Of a DNA stretch of 64,000 bases, positions 25,901-39,186 are shown piece after piece. The stretch's first letter is position 1, and every line of letters starts with the position of its first letter. The stretch is from Bilabrum cf. latius (taxonomy: Eukaryota; Bigyra: Bicosoecida; Bigyra; Bicosoecida), in assembly GCA_965178125.1 (NCBI GenBank), contig OZ237749.1, forward strand, positions 1,054,001-1,118,000, read 5' to 3'. The position numbers were made by a program, and so were the translations under genes. The notes beneath the pieces were generated by a model. It saw only the letters and a program-made list of their open reading frames with translations. It ran no database searches and was not told the origin of the DNA.

Positions 25901-28900
25901 CGCAGCCACTGACCCGGAGCCGGCCAAGGTCCCCAGCTGGCTCATGGAGCGCATGGCCGCGGCATCCCCGCTCGCAGCTGCCCGCTCCACCGCCTCGCTC
26001 TCTGACAGCAGCGCTCTCCGCATGATAGCACCCAGCACGTTGGCCGTGGACTGCTGCTAGAGGCCGGCGTGCGCCCCGCCCGCGTGTCCGTGCGACTCGA
26101 GCTGCGCTAGATATCCCGCCAGCTTCTGCGCCTCGGCAGCGGCTGCGTCCTTCCTGCTGAGCGCCCCGCCCGCCCCCTTGAAGTCCACCTCCGAGGCAGA
26201 GACTAGGCGGAACAGCCGCACGAGGTCCTGCACGTCGATGGGCAGCGACTGCGGGCTCGCGCCCCGAGGGGCCAGCGCCTGCGCCTGCTCGGCGTTGGCC
26301 TACGCGGTCTGCAGCAGCACCAGAACGGCCTCGCGGCTGTACAACGTGGCCAGCGCGTCATCCGTGACGGCAAGCGAAGCGGCCAGCCCCGCGAGCCCGG
26401 TCACCTCCGAGCTTCCCACCAGCGTGGGTCGGTTGAGCGGGAGCGCCACCAGCTTGCTGGGCCCCGTGATCTTCTTGCCGCCTCGCTGCTGCTGCTGCTG
26501 CTGCTGTTGTTGTGCCTCCTGGGCACCCTTGCTGCCGAAGAGAGGCGCCCTCCCCAGAGTCACGTTGAGCCCGATCTCCGGGGATGCCTTGTCGTCGCTC
26601 ACCGGCAGGTGGATGGGGATGGTCAGCTCCGCGCCGCTGCCTTCGCTCCAGAACGACACGCGGCACCGCAGCGACTCGAGCAGCCCCGACCTGTACTCCT
26701 GTTCCACGTAGTTCACAGTGCCCATGGATGCCGCGTCCATCGAGACGTCGTTCAGTCCCCCGTTCACGCTGACGGCGGCGCCCCTCCAGATGCCCTCGGG
26801 CAGCACGCCTCCCTTGTCCTGCTAAAAGTTGGGCACGAACGCGCACTGCTGCACTGCTGCCTCACCCATGGCCGCTGCTGCTGCTGCCGCGCTGGCAAGC
26901 ATCCTGGGCGGCAGCACTCCCGTGAAGGTGAAGCGGACGCCAGCAGCGGACAGCAGCTGAGCGTATGCCCCGCTGAGAGCCGCTGAGGCATCTGAGTCAT
27001 CGTCCCCGCTGCTGTTGCCGCCCTACGCACCGCCCCCGACTCCCCCGGCTCCTCCTGTCCTGGCCTCCTGCATCCTGAGAGCCATCACGCTTTGCTGCCG
27101 GCCCATCCCGCGACGGTGAGGGGTGCCAGACCCAGCGGAGGCCGCGGCTGACGCCTGCATCGCACCGCCCGTAGCTGCTCCAGCCGCTGACTTTCGGGCC
27201 GCGCCGCCGCTTTTGCTAGCCGGCGTCAGTGCCTCGGCATCGGGCGGGCCCACGGCGGCCGACGGGTCCGCAAGGAGCTCTGCCACAAGCGCGGCGACGT
27301 TCGCGTCCGTGACCGACACGCTGTCGTCCATGCCCCCTGCCTTGTTGGACCTGGTGCTGCCTCCCGACATGGCGGCCTGCATGGCGGCCTGGTCCTGTCG
27401 CCACGGCCCCACCATGGGGTCATCCAGCTGGGAGTGTGTGGCACCTCTGGCCGTCCAGCGGCTGTTGTCTGGGTCCAGGAGCCACTGCGCCGCCTGGTTG
27501 GAGTCACCCTGGAACATCTCCAGAGCCGCCCGGCAGATGGAGGAGTTCATTGCCGTCATGTCCGTGAGCGTGGTCACCAGCCCGCTTGCCATCAGATCCA
27601 TTCCGGTAGTGGACCCGGCCACACGTGCTGCCACCATCGCGCCGCCGGCGGCCCCAGCACCACCAGAGCCGGCCGCCGCCGCCCCGGTCAGCTTCTGCCC
27701 GGTCAGCGACTCGACTGCCGTCAGCACGCTGGCTCGAGCCGGAGTCACGGTCGCGTCTCCGTCTCCCCGGGGCAGGTCTTCGGCCCCTGCCGTGTCTGTG
27801 TGCGGGGAGAGGAAGGCGGCCCCCTTGGTCTGCCTCGCCTCTAGCAGCCACCGGTGCAGGGTTCTCCTCCTCTCGGAGAGGCTCGCGCGGGTGATCAGCG
27901 TCGAGTTGTGCAGGGGCCGCAGCGCCGCTTTGACCAGGGCACGAACGGCCTGAAAGCCGCCCCCACCTCCCGCGGCCGCCGCCCCCCGCGTGCCCTCTGC
28001 CAGCAGCTCCCTGATGGCAGGGCGCACCAGGCTGTACTGCGAGAGAGCGGGGAAGGAGCGGGCCGCGTGCAGCCGCAGCAAAGTCATCCAAGACACGTGC
28101 TCCACGGCGCGCTGCGCCCCGAACCCGTCCGCCCCGTCGATGTAGTTGGCCGGAGGCAGCTGCACCGCGGACAGGAAGAACTGAAGCAGGTCTCGGGGCA
28201 GCGTCGCAAGCCCTGCAGGCCCTGCCGTGCTTCCATCCGTGGGCACGGAGGACATGCGGGCCAGGGATGGGGGTCGACCCAAGGTGCCGGACCCGCCCCC
28301 GGACTCGTCTCCGGCCGCTGGGATAGGCATGCTGCCGGGGCGGGCGGCGGCCGCGACAGGTACCAGCCGCTGCACGCCCACTACCACCACTGGCAGCTGG
28401 CTCGGCTGCGGATACCCGATGCTCAGGTGGTCCAGCAAGCCAGCACCCGCCCGTCCGGCTCGCCCTCGGCCCCCCGCGGCTGCAGCGGCATCCACGTCCT
28501 CGCCTGACTCCGAGGTCAGCACCACCATGGCCTGCCCCACGCCGGGGCCGAGCAGCGCGGGGTCTGCCTTGTGCAGCTGCTGGTTATGCCAGGACCGCAG
28601 CACCCCACCCACGGGCGGCAGCTGCCTCCCCGCGAAGTTGCTCTGCATGAGCTCAGCATTCCTCGATGCCAGCAGCTCCCCGAACAGTGATCGGCCCAGC
28701 GACAGCACCACGCCCCAGCCCCCTTGACTCGAATCGTCCTCGTCGTCGTGCCCCGTGGCCTGCCGGGGCGCAGGCAGCACCCGCACGCGGCCGCCCACTC
28801 GGATGCACTCGGACGGTCCGCCCACCAGGCTGATGGCCGCCACGGCACGATGCACCTCGGCAGGGGACACCTCCGCCTCCTCCAGCGCATCCACCACGCC

Positions 28901-31900
28901 AGCGTACGTCAGTTCCGCCCCTCGCTCCTCCCCGCCCTCCGACGCCTTGCTCTCACCAGACCCACTGGAAGTCCCTGCCAGGGGCACCAGCCGCTGCAAG
29001 GCCGGCAGCACCCTCCGGATCACTGCCCCGATTGCCTTCCAGACCTCGGATCGCCAGGCGGTGGAAGCGGCCGACAGCTCGCACAGGCACGTCAGCGCCT
29101 CGGAGGAGAGGGCCTGCCTGGCCTTGCCCGGCCCGAACAGGGCCAGGGCAGGCAGCGCATCCGGCCTGGTGCTAGCAGCAGCATCCATGCCCTCTCCCTC
29201 GGCCCAACCCTCCACGACGCGCCCGCAGATTGTCTCGCCCGCTGACTGCAGCAGGAAGTGCACGAAGGGATGTGTTCCAGGCAGCGGTACCCACCGATCC
29301 GTGACCCCTGCACCTGAACCCGCCCCCGCCCCTTCGTCGCGCTTGCTCTCGCCCTCTCCCTCCGCCCCGTCCCCATCCTCCTCCTCATCCTCCCCCGACT
29401 CCTTCGACTCCCCGCCCAGGAGATCCTCCAGCCCGCCACCGGCAGACCGCATGGCCTGATGGATGGCACGGGAGGTCTCTGCGGGTGACAGCTGCCCTCC
29501 GATGGCGGAGAGCGCACGGAGTGCCAGCCGCTTGCATCTGGTGGAGAAGTCCTTGACCCCTTGGTCCATCTGCCACAGGGAGCCCCGGGCGGGGGGCAGC
29601 AGCAGTCGCACGAGGCAGCGCACCATACGGGGCACCGCCAGCAGCTGCGCACCGGACCGCGTGCGGCCGCAGACCACGATCGTCTTGAGCAGCCCGTGGC
29701 ACCTCTCCTCCAGCTCGAGGGGCTCCAGCAGAGACCACCCTTCTTCGGGTACGCCCGCCCCGGGGGCAGAGACCGATGCTGAGGACGGGCTCCGCATCCC
29801 TGGGGCCCCGTGGCTGTCGCTGCTGGCGCTTCGCCCGGGGGTGGGGGTGCGGCCCGAGGAGGACACCCGCCCGCTGCGCCCCCTCGCCAGTGACCGTGAC
29901 ACCATCCCCGCCCCGCGGATGCCCTCCTCGGCCGGCTGCATGAGCAGCGCCACCAGCTGCGAGAGCTCTGCCACCACTATTTCTACCGCCGCCGCCCGCA
30001 GCTACAGGAGAGACTGTAGACCCTCGAAGGACCCCACCGTCATCACCTCTTGCCCGCTGGCGCCCGCGCTGCGCCCCACGGACTCCCTGAACTCCGTCAC
30101 GCTGCTGGCCACCTTCTCCTCATCCGTGTCCCGCGCGAGCGCGCACAGCACCAGGTACCGCAGGAGATGGTCGGCTCTATCGGAGAGCGACTTGTCCGCG
30201 GCTGCCTCGTCATCAGCGCCCACGGCCCTATACCTGCCCCGCATGCAGACGCTATCCTCGAGGCTCTGCAGCACGGGTAGCTCCTCCGGGCCACGCAGCA
30301 GGCCCTGCATGGACCGTGACAGGAGCGGGCCATCGGGGAGCCCCCCATCGTCTGCCTCTAGGGGGTCAAAGGAAGCGGCGTGACGGATGGGGGGCGCGGG
30401 CTACATGGAAGGTCCGCCCCCGCTGCCCGCGCCTGCCCCGCTGGAGGGCCCCGCCGGCACGCTGCGCAAGGGAGCCTTGACCCCAATGAGCGGCGTGCGC
30501 TCGTCGAAGAGCCCCTCCAGGGACGGGGGCGGGGCGCGGGCGGTGCACAGCCCCTCCATGATCTGCAGCAAGTGGCTCGTGGTGACCGTGCGCTGCACCT
30601 CGCGGAGGCTCCCCCGCAGCCCCTGCTGCTCCAGGAAGGCCGCCGCCTGAGGACCGGGCATCACGCGGGAAGCGCTCCTAAGCACGAGCCCCAGTGCCCT
30701 CCTCTTGGGCAGCCCACCTTGCAGCAGAGCGGCGCTCGCCCACACGAGGCGGTCCGCGGGTGACAGCAGGCTGGCATCTCCAGAGGGTCTTCCCTCTTTG
30801 GTGGACTCCTGCAGGCTGTCCCATTGGGAAGAGGTGCCCGCGGCCCGCAGCGCGGCCCCCTCCAGTGAGGCCAGCCGCCTGAGGGCAGGGAGAAGGCCAG
30901 ACCGCACCACCAACTGCCCGTCCGTGGGCCTGAGGTCGATGCTCCACGCACGCATCACGCTCGAGCACACGGGCCGCAGCACCGCCACGTCCGACACAGT
31001 CAGGGACAGCGAACCGTCGGCTCCCCCGGGGCCGCCCGCCGCGATGGAAGACACGCCCGGCCGCGAGACAGGCACAGAGCCGGCCGAGCTGGCGGCCTCC
31101 TCCAGCGCAGCGGCGCACTGCCGCAGGACCGTGGAGGCGTCCCAGTAGAGCGCCTCGAAGGCCGCCTGCACTGCCTCCCTCAAGTCCGAGGCGCATCCCT
31201 CCAGCAGCGCCGAGGGGTGCGCCGGGCTCCACGTGGGCTGCAGGGCAGTGGCAGTTGCGTCCTAAAGCATGGCGGCCGGCTCCAAGGCGTCCACAGAGGC
31301 GGTGTCGTAGCCCGCGGCAGCGAGGGACGCAGGCAATGCCGCGGCGGCTGCAGCAGACCCAGGCCGCTGAGGACCCACCAGCACTCCAGCAGAGGCCCCT
31401 CGGGCGGCCATGGTCGCGCGCACCATGCCCAGCGCCCCAGCCGCGCCACTGGCCGCAGCCGAGGCGGCCTGCAGCACCATCATGGACGGGCTCCTGTCCC
31501 GCAGACTGGAGGAGGCTCGCCCAGATCCACCCCCGGCTGCCGTGGGCATCTCATCGGACCCAGCCCCCGAGGCAGCCCCGAAGGCGCCGCCAATGGCCTG
31601 GAGAGCACCCGCCGCGCCCATGTCCCCCGCGCCGCCTCCTGCGAGAAGAGCGTCCTGCACGTCGAACCGCCCGCCGTCTCCCTCGATTCCACCGCCATCT
31701 GCAAGCCCGCCCGATCCGTCGTCCTGCGCACCACCACCTCCCCCCGCCCCTGCCTCATCCTCCGCCGCCCGCACGTCCTCTGGAATCCACCGGTAGGCAA
31801 ACTGGCCCCGCATGGCAGGCACCAGCAGACGGAAGGCCCCGGCCACGAACGGCCCCAGGCCCCCCTGGAGCATCTCCCGCGCATCCGCCCACCTGCGGCC

Positions 31901-34900
31901 CCCCGTGTGAGACAGGCGGGACAGGGACCTCCTCGCGTGGCTCTGCGCCCGATGCAGCGCGTCAGGGGAGGAGCCCCCGTCGCTGCCCGACTCGCCACCT
32001 GCCCTCGTGTCCCGTGGCTCCCTGAATGCCTCCCGCAGGAACGCAGTCATGGCCCGCAGACCGCTGGCCCGCTGGGAGGCTCGCACTCCTCGGAGGCGCA
32101 TGAGGGCGCGCAGGGCGGCAGGGCCGGGCTTGGAGTCCGCCTCCAGGTAGTACCGCAGCGACTTGAGCACCATCCCAGTCACCCTGCTCTTGAGATCACC
32201 CGCAGCAGGACCCGAGCCCTCACCCCCCTCGGGGGCCCCTGTTGTTCCCTGGAGAAACTGGGACCAGGGGTCCCGCTGGGCCCGCATCGCCCGGTCCACC
32301 ATAGCCTCCCAGTCCACTAGCCCCGCGCCCTGTTCCCCGGCCTCGTCCCCGCCCTCGTCCTCGTCCTCGTCCTCGGCACTGGTCTCGAAACGACTGGGCT
32401 GCAGCCCCAGCCCGGTCTCGCGCACAGGCACCTGGGCGGTAGCCGACACGCTCAGCTGCTGGATCTGGCGGCCCACGTCTCCCCGCAGCCCGTCCACCCC
32501 TGAGCTGTCAAGCGCGGGGTGCATCTGAGCGATGAAGGAGCACTGCTTCCGCACAGCGGCGGCGGCGGCCTTCTGCTCCTCGTCCGACCTGGTGCCGATG
32601 CGGGCCCGCACGATGTCCAGCACCTCGGCCACCTGCTGCAGCGAGGGACTCGGAGTCAGGCTCGACTTGTTCCCCCCAGTGTTCAGGTGCTTGGCAGCGG
32701 CTGCGACCTCCTGGTGCACCCAGGGCCCCGCGTGTGTGACGAGTGCGGCCAGGATGGCCCTATCGGTGCCCTTCTTGGTGTACCTGGACCTCTTCTCGAT
32801 CCTCGTCAGCACCTTGACCTGCCGCAGGTAGTCCACGCTGTCGGCCACCGCCTGTTTGATCTCGGCGCGGGACAGCAGTCGCTCGCCCTCCCCTTCTCCA
32901 TCTTCCCGGGAAGGTGCAGCCCCCCCACCCACGGAGCTCGATCCAGAGGCGCTGGAGGCAGCCCCGCTAACCCCCGCACCCTTGCCTCCCGCTGCCTTGG
33001 GCAGCAGCCCAGTGGCGGCCCAGTCCTGCGCCCAGGGGCCCGCCGCCCCCACACCCAGCACACACCCCGCAGCGAAGGACTCTTTGGCCAGCCCCCTCGC
33101 CCTTGCTACCTCCTTCTCCTCCTCGTCCTCCTCTAGCCCCACCGCGCCGAGGGCCGCGGCACCGCCCGCCTGCGCCTCCCGCCGCCCCTTGGCCACCACG
33201 GGGGCCCGCAGCCAGAGCGCCGCCCTGAGCTCTTGCGACCCCACCAGCGGGCCGCTGACCAGGGTCATGGCCAGGCGGGGGACCAGCCAGGCAGCCGCAC
33301 GGCGCACCGCCCGCCACACGGCCCCCAGCGCATGCCCCGCCCCCGCCGGCCCGGCAGCCGCCAGCCCCGCCATTGCGTCTCTGGACACCCTGAGTGCAGC
33401 GAGGGCCGCGGGCAGCGCGCCCTCCGCCAGCAGGGGAGACCTGAACAGGGAGCACGCAGCGCCTAGGGCATCTGCCACGCAGGGCCCCAGCACCGCGCAT
33501 GTGCTGCTCCCCGCCCCCGTGCGATGGGCCGACCGCTCCAGCCGGGGCACCGCCGCCCGCAGCAGCTCCACCAGTGCGACCACCGACGCGTGGCTCTGTC
33601 CCGGGTCTGCGCCCAGCATCGTGCCAGCCTCTCTACCACGCCGGACCGCCTCTGCCGCCAGCCTCTTGGCGTACGTCTGCAGCAGTCGCACGGCCTCGAC
33701 CGGGGCCTGGTTTGCCTCTCCTCCCCCTTGGATCGCGAGCGTGTCCACGGAGGCAGGGTCCGGGTGCAGGTCCACACCGTGCGTCCCGTCCTCTCCGTCC
33801 TCTTGCTGGAAGCCATGGACAGCCGCGCTCTCCCCTTCGTCTCGCGCGGGCCCCAGCCCCGTCTTGTCCTCGAACAGGGCCTCCACCGCCGTCAGCAAGA
33901 GCCGCACCTGCTCCCGCTGACGCTGCACCTCGCCGGTGGCGGCGTACTCGGCAGCGGTGCTGGTGGGCAGGGGCAGGGGCAGGAAGCCGCCGATGCGCCT
34001 CTGGGCCCCTCCACGCACCACGGGCAGCAGCACATCCCGAAGCACGAGCGCCACGCGGGGGAGATCGACGGGCCCACCGGGGGAGGGGGTGGAGGACGGG
34101 CCAGCGGATGACCCACCGCACGAGCCAAGGGCGCTGAACCCCAGAGTGGCCAGACTGGCCGGGTCTGCCCTGCTCCATACATCCGCCCCTTGAAGCAGCA
34201 CCTCTGTGGCCGCCCGGAGGCTGTCAGCAGACAGGGACGGGGGCACTGGCACGTCCACCGGGTCATCGTCCGCGGGCGGCTGCAGGGCCGCAGTGGGACT
34301 GGCGGCGGGGTTACCACTGCCCGAAGCACCCGAGGAGGAGGCCGCCACTGCCGCCCTTGCCATGTCCACAGAGGCTAGCCCCGTGGAGCGGGCGGCGCAC
34401 CTGACCAGGAACTTGGCGATCTGCTGCAGGGGGCCCGTGTCCTGGAGCCCCCCCGCCTCTGCGTCACCCGCCCCGTCCTCGCCCTCGTCCTCGTCAGAGT
34501 CGTCCCCAGCTGCGGCTGCCGCCCCCCGCGCGCCCGCAGCCCCCACACCCTGCCCCCCCTGTGAGTCGAAGAGCACCTCGGGGTCCACGCCGCTGGCCCG
34601 CAAACCCGCCGCGAGAGCTCCCGCCAGCTGCAGCGCCCGATCCACGCCCTCCGTGTCTCCAGCGCGCCCCGCCCTCTGCAGGAGGTCGCACACCTCCACC
34701 GCAGTGGGCTGCCCCACCTCCAGGGCGAATGCCACCTCGGTCTGACCCGGCCGCAGCCCCGCGCCGCCGCCCGGTTGCGTGACGGCGGTGGCAGCGGCGG
34801 CAGCTGTGGCCACGATGGAGTCAGCCGCCCGCGCCAGCGTGCTCACGTCGGCGGCGGGGCACGCGTCCCCCGCCCGCAGCCCGGAGGACTCCAGCAGTGC

Positions 34901-36478
34901 GTGGCAGATGCCGCGCACCTCGTGACCCGGGACCACGTCAGCGCTCGCGCTCGCTGCCGGGCCCAGTGCCTCGGCCACCCGTCGCAGCGCCCTTGCCTGG
35001 CCCAGCACCAGCGCGCCGGACCCCACCACCAGGACCAGCCGGCCTGCCGCGGCAATAGCCGACTGCGCCGGCCGTGCCTGCCCCGCCGCCGCACACGCCT
35101 CCGCCGCGGCCCACAGCCACTCACAGACGTGTCCCACCGCCCTCCGCACGGGCGCAGGTTTCCACCCGAGCCCTGCCATGGCCCCCAGCACGCCACCCGT
35201 GGCTCCGGAGGCGGCGGCGGCGCGGGCGGCCTCTACAGCGTTCGAGGGGGCCGCTTGCAGCACGGTGGTGCGGAAGCCCCACGCGCCCAGCGACCACTGA
35301 GCCTGCGGGTTTATGGCCTGCGATGCCGGCGCTCCCCGCGGCAGCCCCCCTGGCCTGGGCTGCCCAAGGTGTAGCACCACCAGGTCAACGCTCTCGGGCC
35401 GGGACGAGGACGAGGAGGAGGAGGAGGAGGAGGAGGAGGACGGAGCCGCGGCTCCTCCTGCGAACGACTGCTTGTGAAGGGGGATGCGAAGGGGCGGGGC
35501 GCCGTCCCTGGGTGCCTGCGGGCCCGTGCGTCGGCTCCGAACCGTGCCACTTCCCTGGTACAGGATGTGGTGCCCGGGGGGTGCGCCCGGGACTGGGGAG
35601 TTCTCGCCCGGGGGCAGGCGCTGGAGCAGCTCGACCACGACCTGGACGTCGGACTGCGGCTTATCCGAGGGCAGCAGGATGGCCTGATGGGGGGTCTGCG
35701 CGCGGGGGTCCCACCCCGGAGGAACGTTCATGACCACCCTCCCGACGCCGTGGCCCTGCAGCGTGCAGTGCGTGTGCCGCCCGAAGTGGTCCAGTATGGA
35801 GGCACAAGAGCCGTGGCACCGCATCATGCCGCTCTGGGTGGTGACCCAGCCGGTCGGGTCGACGGGCATCTCGCGCGCCGGCATGGGTGACCACAGCGGC
35901 ATGAGGGCTGGCTTGGCGACAGCGGCTGCGGCGCTCGCCAGGGCATGCGTTGGAGTGCCTGGCTATCCGTAGCTACCACTGCCCTCCGGAGGTGGACATG
36001 CTTGTGAAATCATCCGATCTACCGCCGACACGACATCTGGCAGCCTATCGAATGGAAGCAGAGGCCCGTCTGGACCACGGGAGAGCAGAGTCGCAAGCAT
36101 TGCAATCACCATAGGTTGCCCAGGGGGCTGGCGCAGAACTGGACCTTGCATCCTAGTGACCGAGCCATTTGAGTCATCCTGCTAATTGGTCCCGTCCTCT
36201 GGCATAGGAACAGCCTCCTTCAAGTTCAGCAGGTGGCGCTGGATCCTCGCGCTCGGCACCAGCAAACGCACGAGCCTCTTCTAAAACAATTCCAAGGGGG
36301 GCTTGTCGTCCTTTACAAACAGCCTAGACAGGGGGTCCACTCTAGGATCCGATGCAGTGAGAGGAACCCCTTTGGGCAGCGTGGTCCCATCGAGCGCGGA
36401 TCGTTCATACTTGCGAGCCTGCGCAGCGCCCAAAGCTCCCGCGCTCAAAGTAAGCTCAAAGTCTTCGGACGATGACAT
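22925..36478 (-). CDS. Giant HECT-domain E3 ubiquitin ligase
   Basis: A single frame of 13,554 bp from ATG at 36478 to TGA at 22925-22927 encodes about 4,517 aa with no intron; about 16 TAG codons are the only interruptions. The C-terminal 400 residues are a HECT domain: N-lobe from about residue 4,120, C-lobe ending AHTCFF-Q-IELPEYST with the thioester Cys at about residue 4,484 and TAG at the following Gln. A UBA-like segment lies near residues 2,960-3,005 (AALEMFQGDSNQAAQWLLD). A poly-Gln run (26,476-26,512) and acidic or Ser-rich linkers separate helical, probably armadillo-like, regions. A beta-sandwich-like region near 25.4-25.7 kb recalls HECTD4/HERC-type giants. HECT ligases pass ubiquitin from E2 through the Cys to substrates; the substrate is unknown. 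The start is uncertain: an in-frame TGA lies at 36548-36550, and an upstream exon ending near 36,510 is possible. Confidence 0.88.
26470..26515 (-). repeat. CAG-type trinucleotide run coding poly-Gln
   Basis: The plus strand reads CTGCTGCTG with interspersed TTG. On the minus strand it encodes about nine consecutive Gln within the HECT ligase (EAQQQQQQQQQRGG). These are all CAG or CAA; no TAG appears in the run although TAG is also Gln here. Confidence 0.85.
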
Positions 36479-36704
36479 CAATTCAACAAATTGGCTATTG
36501 CAGCCCTGCAGTACGAACACGCAGCAGCCACACGCTGTTGACCTTTCTCAGCAAAGCGCAGGAAGTGGTGCGGAACCAAAATCGGCGCCGCGTGCTTCGG
36601 ATTGGCCACGGGGCAGGAGAGCTCAATGATGAGCAACACAAGTACCGCATTGAGTAGTGGAACATCCACGTGCATATAACAGAGTCATACAATGCTGGAT
36701 CTGA

Positions 36705-39155
36705 TCAGAACCAGGCCCCCGTCTCTGCCAAGTCGACCTGCATCTTCTCCCGCCGCTTGGTGCCGGTAAGGATGTCCCGCAGCAACGAGGGCCTGCGGAC
36801 TGCCCTCCCATCGATCGCATCCGGGAGACTCCCGTCATCGGCGCTGGTGGCCTCCGTGGCCCCTTCGCTGCGTTGACCGGAGCCGTTCCCTGTCGACTGG
36901 CCCGCTGCCTCCTGCACGGCCTCACCGTTCTCCGCGATGATCTGCACCTCGCTGTCGCTGGAGCTATCACTGTCGCTGTCGCTGTCGCTGGAGCTATCAC
37001 TGTCGCTGTCGCTGGAGCTCCCTACCCTTCCCCCACGCACCTGTGCCCCCCCAGAGGACGAGGACGAGGACGAGAGAGACACCCCTCGCCCGCTCGAGGC
37101 AGACCCTGGCAGATGGTCATTCCCCGATGATGCACTGGCCTGCTTGGACTTAGCACGACCACCTTCCCCCCTCACACCCGCACCGATACCCTCGTCGCCC
37201 TCGGCTTCCTCGACCATCTGCTCTCCCCTCGCCTACAGCTCCCTGTCCAGCGCAAGCACAGCCGCCAGATAGCTCGTGCACAGATCATTCGAATCGCCCG
37301 CGGCACCCTGCTCCTCCACATCCTGCTGCTGCTTACCCTTCGCCCCCTTTTTCCCATTTCCTTTCCCCGCTCCATGCTCCCTCGCAGCCGCCTCAGTCTC
37401 AAAGGTATCGATGCGGGCCTCGAGGCTGGAGGCAGCCATGGCGAAGGCCCTCTTGGCCTCAAGCACGCGGTACGAATTCCGCCCGATGTCCTGGCCCGGG
37501 TCACAGGGACTCAGCACGCTGAGGCGCTGGCTAGCCGTCGGGTCGTACCTGCCCCTGTGCTGGCCGGCCTGGAAGGCGGCGGGCATGCTGGACTTGCTGT
37601 GCACCTTGCAATCGTGCCTGTCCACCCGCAGCACGTCACGCGCATACCTGTGCCTCCGCCCGAAGTAGTCCAGGAAGCTGTACAGGAGGAAGCCGAGGTT
37701 AAGGATCCGGTCGGCGGCCAGCACGGCGGGCTTGGAGTGCTTGGGCATCGCATCCGCCACTCCGGCGAGGCGGATGGCCCTGGCAGCGAGCTGCCGGTGG
37801 GGCATGAGGGAGGCTCCCTGGGGCACTGCAATGCGATGCATCACGTGCTGCATGGGCTCGTCCACCACTGCAAGCACGGCCTGCACCTGCGGCCCGCTGC
37901 CAGCCCCCGCCTCGCTTGCCCCCCCTGCAGCAGTCCCCCCTCGCACTCCCGCCGCCAGCGTTGATCCCGAGTCCACCGAGGTTGCCGCCAGCCCGGCAGC
38001 GTCCTTGGCTACTTGGTTAGCCACGGCGCGCACAGCCTTTGTCCTCTGCTTGTGGTGCTTGTGGTCCACCATGTTGGCGAGCTTCTTGAGTCGGGCCACG
38101 TGGAAGGTGACCATCACGGTGAGCAGGAAGCTGCCCAGCCCACCCGTGTACGTCTCCTGGAGCCCCCTCTGGTGCAGCATGTGCTTGAGCACCATGACCA
38201 GGGGCCGCACCTCGGGGTGCAGCCGCAGGAAGTCGGTCACGGTGGCGGAGGAGGCAGACCCGCTCGCGGCGTCGAAGCACACGTCTATCTTGATACCCGT
38301 GTGCGCGCACTGCGACTTGACGATGGGGATGCGGGCGGAGGCCACTGGCTCCACCACGGACACATCTTGACTGGACCTAAGGTACTTGGCGAGGCAGAAG
38401 ACAGCCTGGCTGGCCTCCATGCCCGCCCCGTGCACAACGAGGTCCCAGTCGCTGTGCGGGAGCGCCAGGCCAGTGGTGCGCGAGCCGAACACGCCCACCT
38501 CGCACCCTGGGAAGGCCCTCCTCACGATCCTGAGGTGTCTCCTGAGGGCCTCCCCCGCCTCCTGCCTCTCTCTCCTGGACGGAGCCATGAAGGCGCAGAA
38601 CTCGAGGACTTCCTCGTGCAGGCGGAGCAGAGGAGGCAGCGGTGGGTGGGTCGGGGGGGACTGCGGCGAGGCGGTGGACGCAGAGGCCGCCCCATCTCGT
38701 CGCTCCACGGGGTTGTCTTCTCCGAGCACCGGCCGCACCCAGAGCCTCTCCGCGGAGAATTGAGGGACGTGCAAGGGGGAGGCGCCGCTGAGTCCCTCGC
38801 TCTCTCGGGCCACTGCTTCCAGCCGCGCGAGATCGGCGGGCGCGAGCTCATGCCCCCCATCGCTTCCAGCGCTGCTGCTGCTGCCGCTCCCGCTGCTTGC
38901 ACTGGATGCAGCTGCTGAGGACGAGGACGAGGACGAGGACGGGGCCAGCATCGGATCCCCGCCGTACTGCGCATCCACACTGACAATAGCACGCAGCTAC
39001 TCCAGAGGAGGACCCATGCTTCCGGCCGCAGGGCCTCCCGGGACCAAAGCGGCCCCCTTCAGCGGCGGGGGCGGATCGTTCCCCCGAAGGGCAGGCAGCC
39101 CGGCCGTGCTTGCCTCCAGGCGGGGGACCTGGGGCTAGGGCTTGGCTGCGGGGCC

Positions 39156-39186
<31 letters not shown>

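Noticed and set aside
24896-25912. Plus-strand 338-residue open frame antisense to the HECT gene
   Set aside because: It is a GC-rich antisense shadow; the minus strand carries the continuous HECT ligase frame with a recognisable C-terminal domain.
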